From Acanthamoeba castellanii str. Neff (lineage: Eukaryota; Discosea; Longamoebia; Acanthamoebidae), in NCBI RefSeq assembly GCF_000313135.1, contig NW_004457584.1, positions 124,001-188,000 of the forward strand: a stretch of DNA of 64,000 nt, in the 5' to 3' direction. The notes beneath the pieces are model-generated. The model saw only the letters and a program-made list of their open reading frames with translations. It did no database searches and was not told the DNA's origin. Of this stretch, positions 33,295 through 43,561 are shown in pieces. How positions within the stretch are numbered: position 1 is the stretch's first letter; each line of letters opens with the position of its first letter. Made by a program: the position numbers and the translations under genes.

Positions 33295-34448
33295 ATGGAG
33301 TGGGATCGACAGCACTCTGCCTTTCTCTACCACCTCCTATCGGGCGGGCAGCCCGTCCACAAGGACAAGCTGCCACGAAAGACGAGCCCGAAGATCGAGC
33401 CGCGCACGCAGCCAAATCAGCAGCACAGCCGAATCGGAAAGCAGCCGCCAGCAGCATCGCCCAAGGCAGCCACCAGCATCAAGAATGGAAGGGAAGAAAA
33501 TAACAACAAATCGACTCTAGCGGCCATCATCGAGCAGCAGCTGCCTTCACCGCGCGTCATGGCACTACGAGAACAGGAATTGGCGAAGGACGTGCAAAGC
33601 TTGGCCGCAGCAGCGGCAGAGAGGCGACAAGAGACCAAGCTGCTCTTCATCAAGGTGTGCTGGGAGATCATCGCGTGGTCCAACGAGGGCTGGGTGTGGG
33701 TCGCGCTCTCGCCCCTCTTCATCCTCCTCTCCTTCTTCTACCTCGACCCTGCGTCTGTTGCCAAGGTCAAGTACCTCTACATCATGCTCTTCGTCGACAT
33801 CCTCCTCACTGGTGGCATCAAGTTCCTCACCAAGCGAACGCGACCCTCCTACAACAAGGTACCTTCTTCTACGCACGATTATTATTTCGGTTTATTTTTT
33901 AAAGCATATATTCAACAACCTCTGGCACTAAGCCATCAATAATCAAGCTTTTCTTAATTGATTTGATGAATTAATCAAATCAAAGAACAACTAGTAATCC
34001 TGTGCGCGTTGTTATTGTCGCGTGTGGCACGTGCACCAGGGCGGCCTCTTTGTGGGTCCGGACATTTTCTCGTTCCCGTCCGGGCACAGCTCTCGCGCGA
34101 TGCTCCTGGCCCACGTGTCCATCTTCGTGTTCGGTTGGCAAAGCCCGTGGCGCGCCGCTGGCGGTACCCTCTCCTTCTGTCACTTACACTCTTTTTCCTT
34201 CTCGACTCGTTCTCCTTCCTCATCTCAGGAAGAGGTTGCAGCTTATCTCTCTGCCCGACTCCCACGACTGACTCCTGCTGCGGTGATGTGGTGGGCGCTC
34301 AGTGATGTGCTGGGCGGCGCTGGTGGCGGTGTCGAGGCTAGCGCTGGGCAGGCATTTCCTAACAGATGTGATGGGAGGCCTCACCCTGGGCGCACTCGAG
34401 TTCTGGGCCACCTTCCTCTTCCTCCAGCGCTTTGTGTTCACTGCCTGA
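33295..34448 (+). CDS. PAP2-type lipid phosphatase (membrane)
   Basis: Start ATG 33295. After a basic N-terminal segment, hydrophobic helices begin (WVWVALSPLFILLSFFYL, LYIMLFVDILLTGGI). All three phosphatase motifs are present: KFLTKRTRP (motif 1), FSFPSGHSSR (motif 2) and SRLALGRHFLTDVMGG (motif 3), which carry the catalytic histidines. The last helix is FWATFLFLQRFVFTA, before TGA at 34446-34448. Introns lie at about 33855-34040 and between about 34130 and 34290; the latter region's exact splicing is not resolved. The family removes phosphate from phosphatidic acid, diacylglycerol pyrophosphate or isoprenoid diphosphates; its length and single PSGH set resemble the small PPAPDC2/PLPP6-like group, but substrate is not certain. 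Confidence 0.8.
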
Positions 34449-34690
34449 AGAAGAAGCAGAACAACAACAACAACGGACGACCGACGACGATCGACGATCG
34501 AACGAACCCTCCACTGTGTGTGTGTGTTTGTGTGCGATGGTGCGCACACACCGCACGGCAAGACACGACAAAACAATGCAATACATTATTTATCCACCAC
34601 GCACCGCTACACGTTCGCTCTCGAACCTCGCCTTGTCTTCCATTCTTTTTCACATGTTGTGTTCACCAAAAAAATGATATCTTCATTGTT

Positions 34691-37600
34691 ATGCACAGCG
34701 CGGCAGCAAGGTGGGGCAACCACCAAGTGGCCCAGCTTACGCGGAGGAGCCGAGCGGCGACGAGGAGGGCCTTGAACGATAGCTCGGTCTTCGACAAGAT
34801 GCTGAGCGCCTGGTGCGCCGATGCCGCGACGTCCACCACCGCCTGCACCTCCTTTGACCTGGGCACGCTCGCGCAAATGAACGGTGGTGCCACGAGTGGC
34901 GCGCCCTCCGCCACGGCCCTGCGCAAACGTGTGCTGGAACGCATATCCACTGCCCTACGTACCCCCCCCCTACAGCCCCGCACTTCACAATGAATTGTAA
35001 TTAAAATTAAAGTAACGCAAAAATAAAATAAAAATTAGGAATGCAATAATAATAATGATAATAAAATACAAATGCACAGATGATAAAGAAGGCATAATAA
35101 GGTGTAAAAAAATTGGTGCAGAAGGGGAGGAGGCGGGAGTGAGGGAGCTGGCCACCGCCGTGGCGAGGTTCTTCGAAGACAGCGACGTCGTCCTACTCGG
35201 TGCGCCACTGCCAGCCCTTTTGTTGTCACCGACCACAGTGCTCCATCCACCTGACACACACAGCACGCAAATGCCCACATCGCGCAGGGTATAAGATAGG
35301 GGACGTCGTGAGTGACCTGCTTGAGCACCCACACAGCGACATGGCCGCCGGTACTGCTTTCTCTCTCTCTCTCTGCTTTCCAAATGCGAGTGTGTGCGGC
35401 CTGGACAACTGCTGACAAGCCTGAGCGGGGCCGCACAACAATGAATGAACACAATTCAGTCGGGGTGGAGCTGTGGCTGGGCAGCAAGCGGCTGCAGGAC
35501 TCCAAAGGGAAGAAGAGCGCAGGAGACGGCGGCGGCGTCGGCGGCGTCGGGAGCAACAACACGTACGCGGGCCTCTGCAAGAAGGTGTTGGGCCTGTTGG
35601 ACAGGCACGACGACTGGGCCACGAAGCGGCTGGTGCTGAGCCAGCGCACCTTCTTGGCCATCCCGTCCCTTGCCCAGTTCTCGCGCCCCCTGCTCGAGGC
35701 CTATTTCGAGGTGCCCCGCCCGCGTCCGCAGCCACTCCCATACAACTACTCACCTATGTGCGGTGGCGCATGTGCGTGTGCGGTGGCGCGTGCGTGTGCG
35801 GTGGTTGTGTAGCGGTTCTTGCAAGCGTGCAGTGCGAGCGCCATGGAGCCACAGCTGGCCCGGTTGAGCGTGGAGTTCCTTCGGTCTCTGTGCAAAATCT
35901 GCGAGCACCTGTGTGACATAGCCAATCGAGTGAATGTGAGGGTCGTGCCGACGCCCGCACACCATAGCCTCGTCCACACGACTCTGGCCATCATGGAGGT
36001 ACCTCCGTGTGTGTGTCGTGTGTGTCGTGTGTGTCGTGTCAGATGTTAGTTTACATTCGCGGTGTCCAGGGGTCGACGGACGAGGAGCTCGTCACAAGCG
36101 CGATGAACCTATTTTACTGTGGCTGGAAGGTGGATCGGGCGTGCACGCCAACTCACTCAAGATTCTGGAACGAATCGAACATCAGCACCACCCTCGACAG
36201 GTACGTCCGGCCTTGCCACGCACTAGCCTTGCTTTATTATTATTATTATTATTATTTTTGACACCTTTCTTTTTTTAATTTATTTTTCTGCAGGCTCTAC
36301 AAGGTGTTGGTGCGGCACGCGCAGTATTACGACGGGGGCGTGGCGAGCTTGTTCGACCAGTGCGCGCGGTTCGTCGTGTTGTCGGACCGATGGCGCAACC
36401 AACTGGCGCAGCTGCCAGCCGATGTGCAACACGCCATGCTCGATGTGATCGCGGCCGATCCAGGTGTCATACACAACACACAACACACAAACACGACGCA
36501 CGCGACACACACACGCACTGACACGCATGTGTGGTAGTGGTTCAAGCACATGCCAGGCACAATGGCCAAGGGGCGAGTTGGCTGGACGGCGGCTCCGGTG
36601 CCAGCACGCTGCGCAACCGGCGGCGTGAGGTGGCCAAGCAGTGTCTGGTCCTACTTGGGACGACGTGGACCGATGTGGAGGAGACTGCAATGCTCAATCT
36701 GCTCACATCGTTCGTTAAACCCGATCAACCCGTGCCTATCAGGTATCGACAGATCTGCCTGTGCGTGTTGTGTCAGGTTGCTTTGTGTTGACTGTGTGCG
36801 TGTGCGTGTGCGTGTTGCGGGTTGCGTGTCGTGTGTGTCATTGGTGCACACTGGCGCACTACTAAACGTGGTGGGTGGCGACAGAGAAACGGGAGCCTTC
36901 CTCTTGGGTGCTGTTATGGGAGACCTGGGACTCGACTCGCTTCTGCGCATGCTTGATGACCCTTCTGTACGCACGCACACGCACACGCACACGCACACGC
37001 ACACGCACACGCACACGCACACGCNNNNNNNNNNNNNNNNNNNNNACGAGGTCATGCGCAAGGCCACCATCGCCCAGATCAGCTCCTACGGCCAGACGCC
37101 CCGCCTGCTCTTCCGCCGCGCCCACCCCGAGAAGGTGTGGCGGGAGCCCGAGCCCACCGTCTACTCGCACCCGCACCAGCTGTGGTCCTACCCGCTCCTG
37201 GTCTGCACCTTCGAGATACACCGCATCGACCTCGTCGACGGCCAGCCCATCCCCCAGCGCGCCAAGCGGGTACTTGCCCGGCTTCCTTGCCCTCAAAACC
37301 GAGTTTCCACATTTACTCACATTGTCGACACTACCGCACACACTCCATCGCACACGCACACGCACACGCACACGCACACGCACACGCACACGCACACGCA
37401 CACGCACACGCTCCCGATATGTGAGAGTCTCGATGTCACCACCAATGCATGCGCGCTCTCGTTCATCTGCATCAGGCGCGCGTGCGGTACACGGCTTGCC
37501 TGGCGTGCAGTCGGCTCTACATGCCACTCAAGGCCAACCACCTGCTCTACGCGGCGTTGGGCGGCCTCGTGCGCAACCTGCGCGACAGCTCCAATCGCGG

Positions 37601-38013
37601 GGTGCAGCACGCCGCAGCGCAAGCGCTCACCGGCCTCTTGAGCACCCAGAATCCTGTGGCAGATCGGGACCAGCTCGACGCGGAGGTCGAGAAGGTGGTC
37701 GAAGCGTGTGCGCACGCCATTCGAGACCAGGTACGACGCGACCACAACATCACACCGCCCCGCGTGTGGTTAGAGAGCTCTCTTTCATCGTTGGTGTGTG
37801 TGTCGTGTGCCTGAAATGTATAGCAAGCAATGGGGGACGAGCCAATCGCGAGTATAGTGAGACTACTCGCCATTGACGGCATTTTCAGCGGCTGGGTTGT
37901 CGGATGTATGCAACACGCACACGCACACGCACACACACACATACACACACACACGCACACACACGCACACACACACACACGCACACGCACACACACACGC
38001 ACACACACAACAC

Positions 38014-38052
<39 letters not shown>

Positions 38053-38132
38053 CGGCACACACACACACGCACACACGGCACACGCACACGCACACACATA
38101 CACACACACACGCACACATACACACGCACACA

Positions 38133-38165
<33 letters not shown>

Positions 38166-40177
38166 CGGCACACGCACACACGGCACACGCACACACGAGC
38201 TTTTGACACTCGCATTAATGCGCCTGCTCAGCGTTCCACAAGGAGATGTTAGGAACGACTTTCGATCAGCGGGTGGCGGAGAAGAACAAGGCGCGCATCG
38301 AGCGCTATCTGCCCCTCATGCTCGACACCATCGCCACCTGCGCCCACGCGCTGCCCCTCCAGATCTTCTTCCTCTTCGTACACCGCGCCATGCCTGTCTG
38401 TACAGCCCCCAACCACCACCATCGCATTCGCCGTGACCACTCTGGAATGCAGGCGCTGGAATTACTGACGTGTTTGTCATTCCACACCGACACAGTGAGG
38501 GACGATTTGAAGGCGCTCGTGGTGAACAAGTGCTACCGACTGCTGCGTTCGGCGAGCGCTCGGCCGCAGTCGCCCGGCGATTCGTATTGCGCGGTATTTG
38601 GAACCTTTCCAGCTTCTTCGGTTCAAACTTGACTGAATCATGAAGGCATCTTCTTTGTCGCGTTTGTTGTCGTGTCGGCCGGTTACCATCAGTTACGGGC
38701 GGCGCTGCTCATCATCGTGTGCGAGGTGGGAGCTGCACCGCTTCCGCCCTCGATCACCGCCGAAGACCTGACCGACACTCTCCACGTATGTGCCCCTTCG
38801 CCCCCGTTCCTGCGTCGGTCAGCAGCTCATTTCTTTTTTGTTTTCCGTTTTCGTTTTGTTGTTGTGGGCGCCCTGCAGGAGTCGATCGAAGAATGCACAC
38901 GCGACGGCCAACAGCTTCCCGCCACCAAGACCACCGTACCTCTCCCTACCATTCTATAATTTCTGGAATCTAAGCTGAAAAGTGCTGACGCCTCGACACA
39001 CACACGACACACACGACACACACGACACACAGTTGGCGTTGGCGTGCGCGATGTTCTACGAGCGGCTTTCGCCTCACCACCTGATCCTAGTGCAACACTT
39101 CACGACGCACCATGAACTCATCTTCAAGCTCTTCTCGCTCTGCTTCGTATATCCCGCCGCACACGCACCACCGCACACGCACCGATGCATGGCTTGCTGA
39201 CGACGTGGTGCGGGCTGGGAGCAGCAAGGGCCGTGGGAAGCCAACATGCATGCCAAGCACTTCTTGGAGCACCTGGCCAACACCTCGCCTCTGGTACTGG
39301 CGCCGCACGTGGAGCAGGTGCTCACCATCGTGCACGAATCGTGGCAGCAGAAGCCCTATCTCAGCCTCGCCCTCCTCGCCGCCCTCGGTATCCCCATCAT
39401 TCCACACATTCCGTGCGTCGACATCAATCACTCACCGCGCACATCGCACACACCGCACACATCGCACACATCGCACACATCGCACACACTAGCTGTGCTG
39501 ATGCTTCAGTTCCCGGGGAGGACGCGCGAGTTCATGGAGACCAAGCTGCTGCCGCACATCATCAAGCAGGACACGCTCAACGACTGCCCGTCGCCGCTGC
39601 TCATCATGGCGGCTGCCCATGCGCCGGTCATCGCCGCTGCGCCGGGCGCGTTCACCGCGCGGTCGGTGGTGATGGCCGTGCGCATGCTGCCGCAGCTCCT
39701 GCGCCCGAGCGCCTGGGGCGGCGCCAACCGTGCGCACTACCGCGAGGCCGCAGTGCGCGGCGGCGTCCACCTCCTCACCGCACTGCTCGACGAAAACGAA
39801 ACGAAAGCGAAAGCGCCGTCTTCGTTCTTGCGACAAGAGCGAAGGTGAGCAAGGAGCAGGCCGTGATGATGGTCGAGGCCCTGGTCGGGCTGGCCAAGCA
39901 GCAGCTGTCGACCACCACCGACCATGCCAGTGGCCAGGGCGACGGCGAAGAAGAGGAGGCGAAGAATCGGGGCCGGGAGGTGTCGGCCTTGCGCGACGTG
40001 GCCCGTCAACTGGTGGCCCACATCCTGCCGCCGCCGCTACCGTCGATTGATGAGGACCTGACGGCCGAAGACGAAGGGTGGAGAGGTGCGCTGCGTGGGG
40101 TACTCTCGGGCGCTCCGGCGCAGGTCATCGACGACCTGGGCCTGGCTTGCTTGCTCGACGCCTGCGTGCAAGTGTAA
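34691..40177 (+). CDS. Large helical-repeat (HEAT/ARM-like) protein
   Basis: Many short exons on the plus strand from a possible ATG at 34691 (MHSAAARWGNH) to TAA 40175-40177. Examples: GVRELATAVARFFEDSDVVL (about 35150), KIGDVVSDLLEHPHSDMAA (about 35290), LSRPLLEAYFE-type helices near 35690, EELVTSAMNLFYCGWKVD (about 36085), LYKVLVRHAQYYDGGVASLF (about 36300), LLVVGG-type near 36880, NHLLYAALGGLVRNLRDSSN (about 37540), RIERYLPLMLDTIATCAHAL (about 38300), NMHAKHFLEHLANTSPLVLA (about 39250) and the last exon to LACLLDACVQV. Amphipathic pairs of this type suggest an importin-13/exportin-like or other HEAT scaffold, but I could not assign it. An assembly gap with a stray BEACH tail (37025-37270) interrupts it, so it may be two genes. 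Confidence 0.5.
37025..37045. other. Assembly gap (21 N)
   Basis: Twenty-one N bases directly after a CACACG microsatellite (36970-37024). Confidence 0.99.
37046..37270 (+). CDS. Isolated BEACH-domain C-terminal exon
   Basis: One open exon after the gap reads EVMRKATIAQISSYGQTPRL then LFRRAHPEKVW, the conserved end of BEACH domains (normally INNFGQTPxQLFxxPHP), and finishes at a GTACTT donor near 37270. The rest of a BEACH domain (NFDYLM..LN, GR....L.QYPVFPW) is not found to the left, nor WD40 repeats to the right. It is sandwiched between two CACACG microsatellites and next to the gap. Either most of a BEACH gene is missing from the gap or the assembly joined unrelated loci through the repeat. 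Confidence 0.6.
37912..38204 (+). repeat. CACACG/CACACA microsatellite
   Basis: About 290 bases of CACACA, CACACG and CGGCACACGCA repeats in an intron of the helical-repeat gene. Confidence 0.95.
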
Positions 40178-40483
40178 CGTGTAGGTGGTGCGCGTTGGAC
40201 TCGTTATCGCGACCCGCAAACACGTTCTTAGGCGCACGCCAGCGTGGTTGACATCACTATTTTCCAGTCCATCTCGCGTAGTGGCACGCATGCGAGGGAT
40301 GTGGCGCCTTTACATTACAGGCCTGAACGATTGATTCGGTGGCTCGAATTGACTAGTTGAGGCACTGTGTAACACCAAGCACCAACCGGTCCGACAGAAT
40401 AAAACCGAGGCCAAACGGTGCATTTACGCCAACCAACCAACAACAAACAACAGAATCCAAACCTAACGTAAGCAACAACCAAC
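40178..40483. other. Intergenic, no gene seen
   Basis: Spacer before the RG-rich protein; a CAAACAACA-rich leader lies at 40432-40483. Confidence 0.5.
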
Positions 40484-40784
40484 ATGGAGAACCGAGGTCG
40501 AGGAAGGGGAAGGGGACGTGGACGTGGCAGAGGAGGCTGCAGAGGAGGAAGGCGCAATGACGCCAGCCTCGGCCGAGGCGTCCCCTTCATATCGGCCCTG
40601 GCCGTGGATCCGCATGACCAGCCCAGGCGTGACCCCGAGCCCCTCCTGGCCCAGTTCATGGACCCGTACGCCCCACATACATCCCAGCATCTCAAAAATT
40701 TTTTTTTCTCAACACACACACAGCCTTGCTTCCTTCAACAGAGAGGAAGAAATGGCCCGCGCCCTGCTGGGGGATCGCGTCTAG
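40484..40784 (+). CDS. Small RG-repeat protein
   Basis: Two exons, 40484-40665 and 40742-40784, joined by a GTACGC...CAG intron in phase 2, give 74 residues. The N-terminus is an RG box ([18 protein letters not shown]), a motif that in other proteins binds RNA and is arginine-methylated. The middle reads VPFISALAVDPHDQPR and the end EEEMARALLGDRV before TAG. Without the intron the frame would run on to 40861, but the spliced ending is supported by its partial duplicate at about 50080-50140 (EEEMTHALLVDRA). No other domain. Convergent with the deaminase gene. Confidence 0.6.
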
Positions 40785-40914
40785 GTCCGTCCAGTTTGGT
40801 TGGTCAACAAACACAAGTGTGCTTCCACTCCATCGTTCTCTCTGATGTAGCAGAAAAATAAAAACAACACACTTGCACATCAAATCCCGAGGAATGCACA
40901 GATAAAGTTGAACT

Positions 40915-43182
40915 TCATAATTTGCAATACTGAGAATCTTGGCTTCCCTCGCCCTGGAAGAGCCGGCGCGGCGCCTGCTCGACGTGGGTCTCGACCAACC
41001 CCAGCAGGACGTCATCAACAAACTGTACCGCCCGGCGGTCGCTGTGGAGGTCGATGGGCGGTCGGTAGGGCGAAAGGTAGCGCACCTTCTTGATGCCCAT
41101 CGCCCTGACGAGCCCCGAGCACTGGATGCAGGGCGAGTGCGTCGAGTAGAGCTCGCACTGCGATACGTCGTCGATGCAGCGGAACAGAAGCAAGTTCTGC
41201 TCGGCGTGCACGACCCACTTGCCCTTGTCGCCGTCGCCCTGCACAAAGTCGCGGTGCAGCGAGTCCTTCTTCGGCCCGTTGTAGCCCACACCAAAGATCT
41301 CGATCGTGAACTGCATTATGCAAAAAAATACCATCAGCAAAATATAAAAATAACAGTGGTTTGGAAAAGATGGTTGGAATTACCTGTTCTTCGGGCGGCT
41401 CGTCGTAATCTTGTTCTTCGTCTTCTTCTTCTTCGAGGTAACTTTTTTTCAAAGCTTGTCCGGTCTGTTTCCATTTCTGGCTCTGTCGCGTCGGCCCAGA
41501 CTCGCTTCTTCTTTGCGGGCGAACGCTCGTAGTCGTACGCTTGGGCGCGTTTCGCCTCCTCCTCCTCCTCCTCTCGCCACTTCTTGGGAAAGTTGCAGGC
41601 CACGGCCTGTGGTGTTTTCTCTTGGGGGATCAATGTCCTGGCCAACACGGCGCCGACCTTGACACTCTCGTCCTGGGATCGCAGACTGGCGAGGATGCCC
41701 AGCCCCATCAGCCAGGCCGTCGCGCTTCTGCAGCACGCGACACGTGGAAACGTTAATCAGAAGAGCGAAAACGAAGAAGAGCAGAAAGCAAAGAGCGAAG
41801 AACGAAGGTTCAAGACGAGACGAGACGGCATATACCTTTCTTTCTCCCTCTTGGTCTGTGCCTTGTTGAGTGCACCGTTCTTGTCGATTGAGATGAACGC
41901 GCCGTTGTAGTAGTTGAAGAGCTTATCAAAGACATCCTGATGAAAGCGAGGCAGATCCAGCGTTGAAAAGGCAGTGTTGCCGCGCTGCAGTAGTCGGTTG
42001 AGAAACGTCTGCGAGAGTGTCAACAAAGGTAAAACAATTCGAGTAAATAATAATAATAAATACATATATAATAATAAATAATAATATATAAATAAATAGT
42101 ACATACAGTTCGCTCTTCGATGTTGGGCTTGTGGGCCTCGGTGCTGGGCTTGTATGGTTCTTCCTCGCAGTACTCACGCTCGTCCGGCCTGATCCACGAA
42201 CGATCATCAGGGCTCGTGGTGGTGCCACTCACCATCCACTGCTCCATGTCCACGACTTTACCACTCTTAAGAAGGACCGCCTTGTAGACTTGTACAAGAA
42301 CCCAAGCAGGTGTAAGTGGTGTCACATCATTGAATGGAAAGGAAAGCTTGTAAATGGCGTACCTCCAGGCCCTGCCGGCACCTTGAACGCCACGTCGAAG
42401 TAGTGCTCTCTCGAATGCTCCCTCGGACCCAGTTCCAGCTCTTCTCCGTCCTCCTCGCCAAGCCACAGCTTGTAGACCCGCACCTGGAACTTGTCGCCTT
42501 GCTGCTTCTTGCTCATAGGCCTGCCGTACTCGTCGTAACACGCCACCGTGATTGTTTCCACCGTGCCCGCTGCAGTGTGCCTGCACACAAGGTGCGATCT
42601 GGTGTTGTGTCATTTATTTAGCATTTGTTTTAAAAAAAGGAATAATAAAATAATAAAATAAATAATCAACAAAAGATACTAAAATGGCCAAAGTTGTCAG
42701 AAGAACCTGAGCTCGGGCACGATGATGCGTCGCACGCCGCGTTGGATCATGAGCTTGGTGCAGAACGAGCAGGGCCGCTTGGAGAGGCAGATGGTGCCCC
42801 CGCTGGCCTGCTGCGGGAATCGGGTGCAGAGGTAGGCCGCCGCGTGGGTGGCGCCGCTGCCCGCCACGGACAAGATCATGTCGTTGCTGTCCAGGAGCGC
42901 CGCGCCCGTATCCTCGTCGGGTACAATCTTGTCTTCTGCTTTCGGCGCCATCCCCCCCTTTTCTTTCGCGTCTTGATCTATTAATCTATCTACTTCAGCT
43001 TTGTGTCTCGCGGTCCGTCGGGCCAGCGCCTCGCGTTGGCAGAGGCTGTCGGGCTTGTTCTGCGCCCACATGGCCATGAGGAGGGCAATCTGCTCCTTGG
43101 TCGGGCGCGTAGCGGCCTGGGGTCGGGAGTCCTCCCGGAGACTTTTCGGGACACCTCGAGATGGTGAAGGAGTGCTTTGCAT
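40915..43182 (-). CDS. Double cytidine/dCMP deaminase-domain protein (CDADC1-like)
   Basis: Start ATG 43182-43180. The first exon encodes a deaminase fold with THAAAYLCT and RPCSFCTKLM; the usual HAE is HAA, so the proton-shuttling Glu is missing while PCxxC is kept. Next, exon(s) near 42590-42370 read ITVACYDEYGRPMSKKQQGD then KFQVRVYKLWLG, a beta-rich, filamin-repeat-like segment. Further exons lead to a second deaminase fold: MGLGILASLRSQDESVKVGA (about 41710), IFGVGYNGPKKDSLHRDF, WVVHAEQNLL, STHSPCIQCSGL, with complete HAE and PCxxC zinc sites, and end QYCKL before TGA. One inactive and one active domain is the layout of CDADC1-type enzymes acting on cytidine nucleotides. A fragment of the second domain is duplicated at 49888-50032. 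Confidence 0.75.
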
Positions 43183-43561
43183 TTGTGTAGAAGAGGAAGA
43201 ATAGCGCGCCTGATGTGTCCGTTCACCAAAGATGCACCGGCCTGGTGCGTCTTGATGTTTGTTTTTCTTTATTTTATCTTTTTTGTTTTATTATATTTCA
43301 TTTTATTGACGCGAACTTTTGGCGCGAAAAGTAGAAAACACAAAGTGTTTGAAACACAACTGGCCAAATTCGAAAAGCGGCCAACATGGAACCATTCGTG
43401 TCTCTCAAGCGAAAAGCGCCCGAACCTCAGCAGTGTGTACCTACGCAGCCTGTTGCACCCCTGGTACAAATCACATTCCCGAACTTTCATCAATTCATGA
43501 TTTCCAATTACTTGGACATCACCACCAGTTGCAATCCGTGCGGCCGCCCTCGCTGGCGCAG

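Noticed and set aside
37863..38215. Open frames made of THTHTH, RTRTR or VCVCVC
   Set aside because: Translations of CACACG microsatellites on both strands with no other coding signal.
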